Shown here one piece after another: positions 8,818 to 16,818 of a stretch of 64,000 bases of DNA. Below the pieces are notes generated by a model. It searched no databases, was not told the origin of the DNA, and saw only the letters and a program-made list of their open reading frames with translations. The position numbers and the translations under genes are program-made. This DNA comes from Rhodoferax sp. (GTDB lineage: Bacteria; Pseudomonadota; Gammaproteobacteria; Burkholderiales; Burkholderiaceae_C): positions 62,001-126,000 of the forward strand of contig JACKLK010000012.1 of the NCBI GenBank assembly GCA_024236015.1, written 5' to 3'. Numbering within the stretch: position 1 is the first letter of the stretch; every line of letters begins with the position of its first letter.

Positions 8818-9954
8818 ATGATGCGCCGCAGGATCTGTTACCTCTCCGGAACACGGGCCGACTTCGGCCTGATGACGTCGACGCTGCAGGCCGTGCATGC
8901 GGACCCGGCGCTGGAGCTGGATCTTCTGGTCACCGGCATGCACCTGAGCGCCGACCATGGGCACACTGTCGACGAGATCGAGGCGACCGGCATGCGTATC
9001 CGCCAGCGCCTGCCCGTCGCGCTGCGCCCCACCACCGGAGCCACGATGGCCCGTGGCATCGGCCATATGCTGACCGGCGTTGTCGACGCGTTGCAGGCTG
9101 ACCCACCGGACCTGCTGCTGCTGCTCGGCGATCGCGGCGAAATGCTGGCGGGCGCCATCGCCGCCTTGCACCTGGGGCTGGCAATCATGCACATCCATGG
9201 GGGCGAGCGCTCCGGCACGGTGGACGAGCCGGTCCGCCACGCCATTTCCAAGCTGGCCCATTACCACTGCGTGGCCACGACCCGATCGCGCGAACGGCTG
9301 ATCCGCATGGGCGAGCAAGCCACATCGATTTTCGTGACGGGCGCCCCCGGACTGGACGGCCTCGCCGAACTGGCCTCGGAAAGCCGGGCCGACCTGTGTC
9401 AGTCCGTGTCACTCGACCCGCGGCGGCCTGTCGCCCTGATGGTGTTCCACCCGGTGCTGCAGGAGGCCGATGACGCGGCCCGCGCCGCCACGACGATTCT
9501 CGAAGCCCTGCATGCGCGTGGCTGCCAGGTCGTGGCGCTGATGCCCAACGCCGACGCCGGCAGCGACGCGATCCGCCAGGTACTCGCGTCGGCTTCGCAC
9601 CATGCGGACGTGCGGGTGCTCACCCACCTGGGACGGCCCCGCTTTGCATCCTGGATGTCCGCATGCGACTGCATGATCGGCAACTCCAGCGCCGGCATCA
9701 TCGAAGCGGCCACCTTCGGCACGCCGGTGCTCAACCTGGGCAGTCGCCAGAACCTGCGCGAACGCAATGCCAACGTCGTCGACCTGCCGCTGCAGGCCGA
9801 TCCGATCCGCCAAGCCATTGGCGCCGCACTGGCCACGCCACGGCACGCCTGCGTCAATATCTACGGCGACGGCGCCGCCGGCAGCCGTATCGTGGAAAAC
9901 CTCAAGACCGTGCCGCTGGGTGCTGCCATGCCCGCCAAGACCAATGCCTACTGA
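8818..9954 (+). CDS. neuC: UDP-N-acetylhexosamine 2-epimerase, hydrolysing (NeuC/LegG)
   Basis: A 378-residue GT-B-fold hydrolysing epimerase. It releases UDP and inverts C2 to give the mannose-type substrate of the NeuB-like enzyme. Seen: SGTRADFGLM at the N-terminus, LLGDRGEMLAG, HIHGGERSGTVDEPVRHAISK and a GNSSAGIIEAATFG motif near the C-terminus, all hallmarks of the NeuC/LegG branch. Two adjacent ATGs (8818, 8821) are possible starts. An 82-nt gap separates it from neuB, the largest gap in this part of the operon, and its last 11 nt overlap the acetyltransferase gene. Confidence 0.9.
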   Translation: MMRRRICYLSGTRADFGLMTSTLQAVHADPALELDLLVTGMHLSADHGHTVDEIEATGMRIRQRLPVALRPTTGATMARGIGHMLTGVVDALQADPPDLLLLLGDRGEMLAGAIAALHLGLAIMHIHGGERSGTVDEPVRHAISKLAHYHCVATTRSRERLIRMGEQATSIFVTGAPGLDGLAELASESRADLCQSVSLDPRRPVALMVFHPVLQEADDAARAATTILEALHARGCQVVALMPNADAGSDAIRQVLASASHHADVRVLTHLGRPRFASWMSACDCMIGNSSAGIIEAATFGTPVLNLGSRQNLRERNANVVDLPLQADPIRQAIGAALATPRHACVNIYGDGAAGSRIVENLKTVPLGAAMPAKTNAY

Positions 9955-10582
9955 CACGGTGCAACTGCTGGGTGCCGGCGGCCATGCCCGGGTCGTCATC
10001 GACGCCTTGTTGTGCTGCGGCTGGCCGGTGCAGCGCATCACGCCGCGCGACGACCGTGCCGAACTGGCCGGAACGCTGATGCTCGGTTGCCGCATCGAGA
10101 CGCCGGTGCTGGACCAGCTGCCGCCGCACGGCCAGGTCCACGCGGCCATCGGCGACAATGCAGCCCGCCAGCGCCTGCTCGAGGCATCGGGCATCGCCGC
10201 CGACCACTGGCTGGTCGTGTGCCACCCGGCGGCGGTGCTCGCGGCATCTGCGCGCATCGATGCCGGCAGCTTCTTCGCAGCGCAGTCGGTGACCGGGCCC
10301 AACGCCAGCATAGGCCGTTCGGTCATCGTCAACCACGGCGCCGTCGTCGACCACGATTGCCAGGTGGGGCATTTCAGCCACATCGCGCCGCGCGCCAGCC
10401 TGGGTGGCGGCGCACGTGTGGGCCAAGGCGTGCTGGTAGGGGCGGGCGCCGTGATCCTGCCCGGCGTGACCATTGGCGACCGTGCCGTGGTGGGCGCCGG
10501 TGCAGTCGTGCTGGCGGATGTCGCCCCGGGAATCACGGTGACCGGTGTGCCGGCCAGGCCCACCAACAAGGGAATTGCATGA
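9944..10582 (+). CDS. NeuD/PglD/LegH-family sugar O- or N-acetyltransferase
   Basis: A 212-residue protein with the PglD/NeuD plan: an N-terminal nucleotide-sugar-binding beta-alpha-beta unit (LLGAGGHARVVIDAL) and a C-terminal left-handed beta helix of hexapeptide repeats (ASIGRSVIVNHGAVVDHDCQ and GVLVGAGAVILPGVTIGDRA). The His of VNHGAVVDHD is the likely catalytic base. In legionaminate synthesis the equivalent enzyme (LegH) acetylates the C4 amino group installed by the adjacent aminotransferase. That pairing favours N-acetylation over sialate O-acetylation here. It overlaps both neighbours (11 nt upstream, 4 nt downstream). Confidence 0.87.
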   Translation: MPTDTVQLLGAGGHARVVIDALLCCGWPVQRITPRDDRAELAGTLMLGCRIETPVLDQLPPHGQVHAAIGDNAARQRLLEASGIAADHWLVVCHPAAVLAASARIDAGSFFAAQSVTGPNASIGRSVIVNHGAVVDHDCQVGHFSHIAPRASLGGGARVGQGVLVGAGAVILPGVTIGDRAVVGAGAVVLADVAPGITVTGVPARPTNKGIA

Positions 10583-12051
10583 TGGAAAATGTTGCATCGG
10601 TGACAGTGACGCGCGGCACCAGCCTGCGCGAGGCCCTGTCCATATTGGACCGGACCGGGGCGGGATTGCTGCTGCTGGTCGACACCAACGGCGTGCTCGA
10701 ACGCACGCTGACCGATGGCGACCTGCGCCGCCTCATCCTTGCCGGCAACAGCCTGGATGACACGCTGCAGCCAACACCGCAGATCCATTCGCACGTACTT
10801 TCCGAAGGCAGCAGCAGACGTGACGCGCTGGATCTGATGAACGAGAAAGGCATCAACCATCTTCCGGTGATCGACGCCAACGGCAAGGTGGTGGCCATCC
10901 TGGACCGCAAGGAGATCGACCAGCAGATCCTGTTGTCGACACCCCACATGGGCGATGCCGAGCGGGCCTATGTCGAAGAAGCCTTTCGCACCAACTGGAT
11001 CGCACCGCTGGGGCCGAACGTGGACGCGTTCGAGCGGGAGTTTGCCGCCAAGGTCGGCGTCAAGCACGCCGCCGCCCTGTCGTCCGGCACGGCGGCGATT
11101 CATCTGGGCTTGCGCCTGCTCGACGTCGGCGCCGGCGACCGCGTGTTCTGCTCGACGTTGACGTTCGCCGCCAGCGCCAACCCCATCGTCTACCAGGGCG
11201 CCGAACCGGTATTCATCGACTCGGACGACATGAGCTGGAACATGTCGCCCGCCGCACTGGAGAGAGCGTTCGACACGGCTCGCGCCGAGGGATGGATGCC
11301 CAAGGCCGTGATCATCGTCAACCTGTATGGACAGAGTGCGGACATGGATCCGCTGCTCGCCTTGTGCGAAAAATTCGATGTCCCGGTGCTGGAAGATGCG
11401 GCAGAGTCACTGGGCGCGACCTACAAGGGCCGTCCCAGCGGTTCGTTCGGACGCATGGGCGCCTATTCGTTCAACGGCAACAAGATCATCACCACATCGG
11501 GCGGCGGCATGCTGGTGTCGAACGACGGGAAGCTGATCGAACGCGCCCGCTTCTTCTCGACCCAGGCGCGCGATCCCGCTCCCCATTACGAACACACCGA
11601 GATCGGCTACAACTACCGCATGAGCAATATCCTGGCCGGCGTCGGTCGGGGCCAGCTGATGGTGCTGGACGAACGGGTCAAGGCCCGCCGCGCAGTCTTT
11701 GCGGCCTACCGGGACGCATTCCATGACGTGGCCGAGCGCATCACCTGGATGCCCGAGCCTGATTGGAGCTATTCCACGCATTGGCTCACGGTTTGCACGC
11801 TCGCGCCGGATGCAGGCATCACCAGTGCCGAGCTGATGCGCCGACTGGCCGGGGAAATGATCGAAGCCCGACCGCTGTGGAAACCCATGCACCTGCAGCC
11901 GGTGTTCCGGCACTGCCGCTATTTCACTGACGGCACCGAATCGGTCGCCGATCGCCTGTTTGCCCAGGGCCTGTGCCTGCCCTCGGGATCGAACATGAAC
12001 ACCGCCCAGATCGAGCGCATTCTGTCGGCGATCCGCAATATCCTGCACTGA
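10579..12051 (+). CDS. CBS-pair / DegT-DnrJ-EryC1 aminotransferase fusion (LegC/PglE-like)
   Basis: A 490-residue two-part protein. Residues about 5-118 form two CBS domains (TLTDGDLRRLIL closing the first, GINHLPVIDANGKVVAILDRKEI in the second). Residues about 122-490 form a PLP-dependent sugar aminotransferase: ALSSGTAAIHLGLRLL, VNLYGQSADMD, VLEDAAESLGA and SFNGNKIITT, with Lys302 as the expected Schiff-base lysine. This aminotransferase type makes UDP-4-amino-4,6-dideoxy-GlcNAc. CBS domains usually sense adenine nucleotides; in Campylobacter a CBS pair sits on PtmE, a nucleotidyltransferase of the legionaminate route. Fusion to the aminotransferase is unusual to my knowledge. The frame is uninterrupted. 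ATGA overlap with the previous gene. Confidence 0.9.
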   Translation: MMENVASVTVTRGTSLREALSILDRTGAGLLLLVDTNGVLERTLTDGDLRRLILAGNSLDDTLQPTPQIHSHVLSEGSSRRDALDLMNEKGINHLPVIDANGKVVAILDRKEIDQQILLSTPHMGDAERAYVEEAFRTNWIAPLGPNVDAFEREFAAKVGVKHAAALSSGTAAIHLGLRLLDVGAGDRVFCSTLTFAASANPIVYQGAEPVFIDSDDMSWNMSPAALERAFDTARAEGWMPKAVIIVNLYGQSADMDPLLALCEKFDVPVLEDAAESLGATYKGRPSGSFGRMGAYSFNGNKIITTSGGGMLVSNDGKLIERARFFSTQARDPAPHYEHTEIGYNYRMSNILAGVGRGQLMVLDERVKARRAVFAAYRDAFHDVAERITWMPEPDWSYSTHWLTVCTLAPDAGITSAELMRRLAGEMIEARPLWKPMHLQPVFRHCRYFTDGTESVADRLFAQGLCLPSGSNMNTAQIERILSAIRNILH

Positions 12052-12059
12052 GGACCGCC

Positions 12060-12620
12060 ATGAAGAGGGTGTTCGACATCGCGATGGCGTTGTGGGCAGG
12101 TCTGCTGCTGTGCCTGCCGTTGCTGGCAGTCTGGCTGGTCGTGCGACTCACCTCGCCAGGGCCCGCCTTGTACTGGTCGGACCGGGTCGGGCGCCACAAC
12201 CGCATTTTTTCTATGCCCAAGTTCCGTACCATGCGCATCGGGACACCGGCCGTGGCAACGCATCTGCTGACGGATCCGGACACCTATCTGACGCCGGTGG
12301 GTTCGTTCCTGCGCAAGAGCAGTCTCGACGAACTGCCTCAGTTGTGGAGCATCCTGGTCGGCGACATGAGCTTCGTCGGGCCACGCCCCGCATTGTTCAA
12401 CCAGGATGACCTGGTGGCGCTGCGCACCGAGCGCGGAGTACACGAACTGCTGCCCGGCCTGACCGGCTGGGCACAGGTCAATGGCCGCGACGGCATCTCG
12501 ATCCCGGACAAGGTCGAACTCGATACCGAATACCTGCGTCGCCAGTCGATCGGCTTCGACATCCGCATTCTGTGGCTGACCGTCCTGAAGGTCGTGCGGC
12601 GAGACGACGTCTCGCACTGA
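12060..12620 (+). CDS. Initiating sugar-phosphate transferase (PglC/WcaJ family, short form)
   Basis: A 186-residue bacterial sugar transferase with one N-terminal membrane helix and the catalytic domain only, like PglC. It would move a sugar-1-phosphate from a UDP-sugar to undecaprenyl phosphate, the first step of repeat-unit assembly. Seen: KRVFDIAMAL, LTSPGPALYWSDRVG, KFRTM, KSSLDELPQLW (the DE catalytic pair), GDMSFVGPRP and LPGLTGWAQVNGRD. It starts at ATG 12060, 8 nt after the aminotransferase stop, and closes the plus-strand operon. The likely substrate is a diacetamido sugar made by the enzymes upstream. Confidence 0.9.
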   Translation: MKRVFDIAMALWAGLLLCLPLLAVWLVVRLTSPGPALYWSDRVGRHNRIFSMPKFRTMRIGTPAVATHLLTDPDTYLTPVGSFLRKSSLDELPQLWSILVGDMSFVGPRPALFNQDDLVALRTERGVHELLPGLTGWAQVNGRDGISIPDKVELDTEYLRRQSIGFDIRILWLTVLKVVRRDDVSH

Positions 12621-12669
12621 GGCTGCGTGCCTCGGCGTGGCGGGCAACAGGCTCGCGAGGCTCCGGATG

Positions 12670-13629
12670 TCAACCCGCCACGACCTCTCGGAAGTAGTCG
12701 ATGGTGCGCTCCAGACCCTGCTCCAGGCCGATTCTCGGCTCCCAATCCAGTCGCGCACGTGCCTGCGAGATGTCGGGACGGCGCTGCTTCGGGTCGTCCT
12801 GCGGCAGCGGCTCGAAGCGCAGCTGGCTTCGGGATCCGGTCAGGCGCAACACATGCTGGGCGAGTTCGAGCATGCTGAACTCGCCTGGATTGCCCATGTT
12901 GATGGGGCCCGTGCAGTCATCCGGCGAGTCCATCATGCGCACCAAGCCGTCGACGAGGTCGTCGACATAGCAGAAACTGCGTGTCTGGGACCCGTCGCCG
13001 TAGATCGTGATGTCCTGCCCGCGCAGCGCCTGCACGATGAAGTTGCTGACCACCCGGCCGTCGTTGGGATGCATGCGCGGGCCGTAGGTGTTGAAGATAC
13101 GCACGACCTTGATCGGCATCTGATGCTGGCGCCGGTAGTCGAAGAACAGGGTCTCGGCACAGCGCTTGCCTTCGTCGTAGCAACTGCGCGGCCCGATCGG
13201 GTTGACGTTGCCCCAATACGATTCCGGCTGCGGATGCACGCTCGGGTCGCCATAGACCTCGCTGGTCGACGCCTGCAACACCTTGGCCTTGGTCCGCAAA
13301 GCCAGGCCCAGCATGTTGATTGCGCCCATGACGCTGGTCTTGGTCGTCTGTACCGGGTCGAACTGGTAATGGACCGGCGACGCGGGGCAGGCAAGGTTGT
13401 AGATCTGGTCGACCTCGACCGGCAGCGCAAACGTGACGTCGTGGCGCAGCAGTTCGAAGTTCGGATTGCCCAGCAGGCCCTGGATGTTGGCGCGGGTACC
13501 GGTGAAGAAGTTGTCGACGCACAGCACGTCTGCGCCCTCGGCCAGCAGGCGTTCGCACAGGTGGGAGCCCAGGAATCCGGCGCCGCCGGTGACAAGCACC
13601 CGTTTTCGGAGGGAGTAGCGTGACGTCAA
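12670..13629 (-). CDS. uxs: UDP-glucuronate decarboxylase (UDP-xylose synthase)
   Basis: A 319-residue extended SDR that converts UDP-glucuronate to UDP-xylose. Seen: RVLVTGGAGFLGSHLCERLL, VDNFFTG, YNLACPASPVHYQ, ASTSEVYGDP, SCYDEGKRCAE (YxxxK), RIFNTYGPRMHPNDGRVVSNF and RSFCYVDDLVDG, a near-textbook UXS set. I place the start at a TTG at 13627-13629 with a GAAGG ribosome site about 6 nt upstream, giving the usual family length. The frame stays open to 13824 but that extension is Arg/Ser-rich and unlike the family. It is convergent with the sugar transferase and is probably transcribed on its own. Confidence 0.9.
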   Translation of the reverse strand: MTSRYSLRKRVLVTGGAGFLGSHLCERLLAEGADVLCVDNFFTGTRANIQGLLGNPNFELLRHDVTFALPVEVDQIYNLACPASPVHYQFDPVQTTKTSVMGAINMLGLALRTKAKVLQASTSEVYGDPSVHPQPESYWGNVNPIGPRSCYDEGKRCAETLFFDYRRQHQMPIKVVRIFNTYGPRMHPNDGRVVSNFIVQALRGQDITIYGDGSQTRSFCYVDDLVDGLVRMMDSPDDCTGPINMGNPGEFSMLELAQHVLRLTGSRSQLRFEPLPQDDPKQRRPDISQARARLDWEPRIGLEQGLERTIDYFREVVAG

Positions 13630-13994
13630 GTTGTGCCTTCGGAAAGTGGTTTGCGGCCCTTGTCGCAGGCTATCGCAACTCGGTGTGCGAGTCGCGAACG
13701 GTAAGTTTAATCGCAACGCCGAACCATGCGGGCGCCGACGTGTGGCCGCGACATGTGCCGCGTGCGGGTCAGGCTTCGAAGTTGAAGCCATGCCCTCGCA
13801 TGAAACCTTCGCCAGCACACACAACGCATTGCCTCACGCCCGGCTCGCCGGGCCATGCATGCGTCGAGCAATCCGTTCCGGTTTGCTCGGATCAAGTTTA
13901 GCAGCGGCCTCCCGGTCAAGGGTCAAGGGTCGCCTGGGGCCCCAGGACAGCGTGGCGTCTCGCACTGCCCCCCCTCTCACGGCGGGGTAAACGA
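13630..13994. other. Intergenic region upstream of uxs, no gene seen
   Basis: About 365 nt between the uxs start and the stop of the acyl-CoA reductase, both on the minus strand. No open frame here looks like a protein. It should hold the uxs promoter, but I cannot pick a convincing -35/-10 pair. Two small features stand out: a perfect 14-bp palindrome CCTGGGGCCCCAGG at 13933-13946 and, beside it (about 13914-13931), three near-repeats of GGTCAAG. Either could be a binding site or part of a weak terminator for the reductase gene. Confidence 0.5.
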
Positions 13995-15992
13995 TCAGAA
14001 ATGAATCCCCCGCATCATCTGCTGCATCGCGATCGCCTCCGCGGACAGCTGCTGCTTGGCCGGCTTCTCGCCCGGCTTGGCGCCCTTGGCCGCTGACGAA
14101 TCCGGGAACATGCGAAAGCTGGTGTTCATCGCGATCTGCGCCACACGCGGCACCAGCGCGTGCATCAGCTGGCCGGTGATGCCGAGCCGGGTCGCGATGC
14201 GCACCGGCTTGAAGATGCAGGCCTGGGCGATCATGTCGGCGGCCTCCTCGGGCGAGAGCGTCGGCACGTTGTTGTACAGGCCGGTGGGCGCGATCATCGG
14301 GGTGCGCACCAGCGGCATGTTGATGGTCGTGAACGAGATGCCCTGGTCGGCGAACTCGCTGGAGGCGCAACGCGTCCAGGCATCGAGCGCCGCCTTGGAG
14401 GCCACGTAGGCCGAGAATCGCGGCGCATTCGTCAGCACGCCGATCGAGCTGATGTTGACCACGTGGCCCTTCTTCTTCGCCACCATGGCCGGCAGGATGC
14501 CCATCGTCACGCGCAGGCAGCCGAAGTAGTTGAGCTGCATCGTGCGCTCATAGTCGTGGAAGCGGTCGTAGCTGGACTCGATCGCGCGGCGGATCGAGCG
14601 GCCCGCGTTGTTGATCAGGAAGTCGACGCCGCCGTGGTTGTCGTGCAGCAGCTGGATGAAGCGGTCGCAGTCGGCCATGTCGGCGATGTCGGCCGGGTAG
14701 GCGATGAAGGTGTAGCCCTTCGATTTGGCCTCTTTGCAGGCTTCCTCGAGCTTGTCGACGTCACGCCCGCAGATGATGGTGGTGGCGCCGGCTTCGGCGA
14801 ACTTGTGCGCCGCCGCCAGGCCGATGCCCGACGACCCACCGGTGACCAGCACCACCTTGCCGCCCACGGTGCCGCGCAAGGAGCGGTCGATGTGCAGGTC
14901 CGGGTCGAGGTGGCGCTCCCAGTAGTCCCAGATGCGCCAGGCGTAGTCCTTCAGGTTCGGGCAGGCGATGCCGGTGCCCTTGAGCGCGGCCAGTGTCTCG
15001 CGGCAGTCGAAGCGCGTGGGATAGTTGACGAAGGTCAGCATGTCCTCGGGCAGGCCGAGGTCCTTCATGACCGCATTGCGCACCCGGCGCACCGGCGCCA
15101 GCGCCATCAGGCCCTTGGTCACGCTGCGCGGGATGAAGCCCAGCAGCGCCGCGTTGACGAACAGGTTCATCTTGGGCGCGTGCGCCGCCTTGCTGAAGAT
15201 GTCGAGCACGTCGCCGACGCGGTAGCCGACCGGGTCGACGAGGTGGAAGCACTTCTTCGCAATGCCGCTCTTGTGGCTGATCGCATCGAGCGCATCAACG
15301 ACGAAGTCGACCGGCACGATGTTGATGCGCCCGCCCTCGAGCCCGATCGACGGCATCCATGGCGGCAGCAGCTGGCGCATGCGCTGGATCAGCTTGAAGA
15401 AGTAATAGGGCCCGTCGACCTTGTCCATCTCGCCGGTCGTGCTGTCGCCCACCACCATGGCCGGGCGGTACACCGACCACGGCACCTTGCACTCCTGGCG
15501 CACGATCTTCTCGCTCTCGTGCTTGGTCATGAAATACGGATGCTCGATGTTCTCGGCCTCCTCGAACATGTCCTCGCGGAACACGCCCTCGTACAGGCCG
15601 GCGGCCGCGATCGAGCTGACATGGTGGAAATGCCCGGCGTCGATGGCCTTGGCCAGTTCGACCGTGTTGCGCGTGCCGTCGATGTTGACGGCCACCTGCT
15701 GCTGCTCGTCGGCCGACAGGTCGTAGACCGCCGCAAGATGGTAGAAATGGTCCACCGTGCCCTTGAGCGACTTGATCGCCTCGGCCGAGACGCCGAGTTT
15801 CTTCTGCGTCAGGTCGCCGAACACCGGAACCGCACGCGCGGCACTGACGCCCCAGTACTCGCGCAGCGCCTTGACCTTGGACTCGCTCTCCTTGCGGATC
15901 AGGAAATGGACCACGGATCCCTTGCGCGCAAGCAGCTTGCCAACCAGGCGCTTGCCGATGAATCCGGTCGCGCCCGTCACGAAATAATGCAT
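13995..15992 (-). CDS. Fatty acyl-CoA/ACP reductase, two-domain (wax-ester type FAR)
   Basis: A 665-residue protein with two Rossmann domains. The N-terminal extended SDR has TGATGFIGKRLV (residues 6-17) and Y153/K157 in YFMTK; the C-terminal classical SDR has TGGSSGIGLA (near 384), NNAGRSIRRAIESS and Y529/K533 in YVASK. Length, domain order and many segments (YYFFKLIQRMRQ, FINYPTRFD-like, FERTMQLNYFG-like) match the Marinobacter Maqu_2220 type of reductase, which takes acyl-CoA or acyl-ACP by two NADPH-dependent steps to fatty alcohol. A GAGGAA ribosome site precedes the ATG. Within 5 kb lies a wax ester synthase, which would use that alcohol. Divergent from the phasin gene across 219 nt. 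Confidence 0.88.
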   Translation of the reverse strand: MHYFVTGATGFIGKRLVGKLLARKGSVVHFLIRKESESKVKALREYWGVSAARAVPVFGDLTQKKLGVSAEAIKSLKGTVDHFYHLAAVYDLSADEQQQVAVNIDGTRNTVELAKAIDAGHFHHVSSIAAAGLYEGVFREDMFEEAENIEHPYFMTKHESEKIVRQECKVPWSVYRPAMVVGDSTTGEMDKVDGPYYFFKLIQRMRQLLPPWMPSIGLEGGRINIVPVDFVVDALDAISHKSGIAKKCFHLVDPVGYRVGDVLDIFSKAAHAPKMNLFVNAALLGFIPRSVTKGLMALAPVRRVRNAVMKDLGLPEDMLTFVNYPTRFDCRETLAALKGTGIACPNLKDYAWRIWDYWERHLDPDLHIDRSLRGTVGGKVVLVTGGSSGIGLAAAHKFAEAGATTIICGRDVDKLEEACKEAKSKGYTFIAYPADIADMADCDRFIQLLHDNHGGVDFLINNAGRSIRRAIESSYDRFHDYERTMQLNYFGCLRVTMGILPAMVAKKKGHVVNISSIGVLTNAPRFSAYVASKAALDAWTRCASSEFADQGISFTTINMPLVRTPMIAPTGLYNNVPTLSPEEAADMIAQACIFKPVRIATRLGITGQLMHALVPRVAQIAMNTSFRMFPDSSAAKGAKPGEKPAKQQLSAEAIAMQQMMRGIHF

Positions 15993-16211
15993 GTCAGTTC
16001 CTCATTGGTTGCCGGTGGACTCTTCACTCATGGCATTCTTGCCGAAAAAACCCCGCTTGGCATTCAGCATTAACCCACCCTGCTTGCGGGCCGGCGGTAC
16101 GCGACAATTTAGTGGCAAGCACCTACACCCTGCCCGCCCGCCTTCGTACAGTCGACGGGTCATCACCCGCCGTCCGTGCCCCTGCGGACGTCGCATCGCG
16201 AGGAGACTCCC

Positions 16212-16817
16212 ATGGTCAAGAAACTGCACAAATCCGGCCCGTCCGCACCAGAGGCCCATGTCCCGCTGACCGGTTCGGTCAAGGATTCCGCCCAGCAGAT
16301 CTGGCAGGCCGGCCTGGGCGCGTTTGCCAAGGCGCAGGCCGAAGGCACGCGCGCCTTCGAGGCCCTGGTCAAGGAAGGCACGGCGTTGCAGCGCAAGACC
16401 CAGGCCGCGGCCGAGGACCGCATCACCGATGCCACCGACCGCATGACCCACATGGCCAGCGACATCTCGTCCCGGGCCACCGGCCATTGGGACAAGCTGG
16501 AGAACATCTTCGAGGAGCGCGTGGCCAAGGCGCTGAACAAGCTCGGCGTGCCGTCGGCCAAGGACGTCAACGCCCTGATCGCACGGATCGACGAACTCAA
16601 GCTCAGCGTGCAGAAGCTCTCGGGCGAGCAGCCGGCAGCCACCGCCGCCCCCCGCAAGAAGGCCACGCGAAGCAGCAAGCCATCCGCGCCGGCGGCCAAG
16701 GCCACGGCCGCCCGGAAGGCACCGGCCAAGGCAGCAGCCAAGGCCGTGAAGACCACGGCGACGACGCGCCGCACGGCGGCCAAGCGCAAGCCGGCTGGCA
16801 CGTCGGCTGCCGGCTGA
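16212..16817 (+). CDS. Phasin with histone-like tail (PhaF-like granule protein)
   Basis: A 201-residue protein in two parts. Residues about 20-145 are an amphipathic helical phasin domain (QIWQAGLGAFAKAQAEG, then a long coiled-coil-like helix). Residues about 150-200 are a Lys/Ala/Pro-rich tail of histone-H1 type (APAKAAAKAVKTT, RRTAAKRKPAG) expected to bind DNA. PhaF of Pseudomonas has this plan: it coats storage granules and ties them to the nucleoid. The ATG at 16212 has AGGAG 6 nt upstream; an in-frame start at 16176 is less likely. Given the neighbours, the coated granule may hold wax ester or triacylglycerol as well as PHA. Confidence 0.85.
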   Translation: MVKKLHKSGPSAPEAHVPLTGSVKDSAQQIWQAGLGAFAKAQAEGTRAFEALVKEGTALQRKTQAAAEDRITDATDRMTHMASDISSRATGHWDKLENIFEERVAKALNKLGVPSAKDVNALIARIDELKLSVQKLSGEQPAATAAPRKKATRSSKPSAPAAKATAARKAPAKAAAKAVKTTATTRRTAAKRKPAGTSAAG

Positions 16818-16818
16818 T

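Noticed and set aside
7704..9954. Plain neuraminate (Neu5Ac) pathway
   Set aside because: Not excluded, but the adjacent C4 aminotransferase and NeuD/PglD-type acetyltransferase fit a 2,4-diacetamido sugar route better.
12670..13824. Longer start (384 residues) for UDP-glucuronate decarboxylase
   Set aside because: The extra 65 residues are Ser/Arg-rich and unlike the family; a TTG with GAAGG gives normal length.
13933..13946. 14-bp palindrome CCTGGGGCCCCAGG as a regulator site
   Set aside because: Palindromes of G/C runs are expected by chance in DNA of this composition, and it is far from the uxs start; kept only as a note.
14160..16073. 637-residue open frame on the plus strand across the acyl-CoA reductase gene
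   Set aside because: It is the complement of a well-conserved reductase; the peptide is His/Arg/Asp low-complexity sequence typical of antisense frames in GC-rich DNA.
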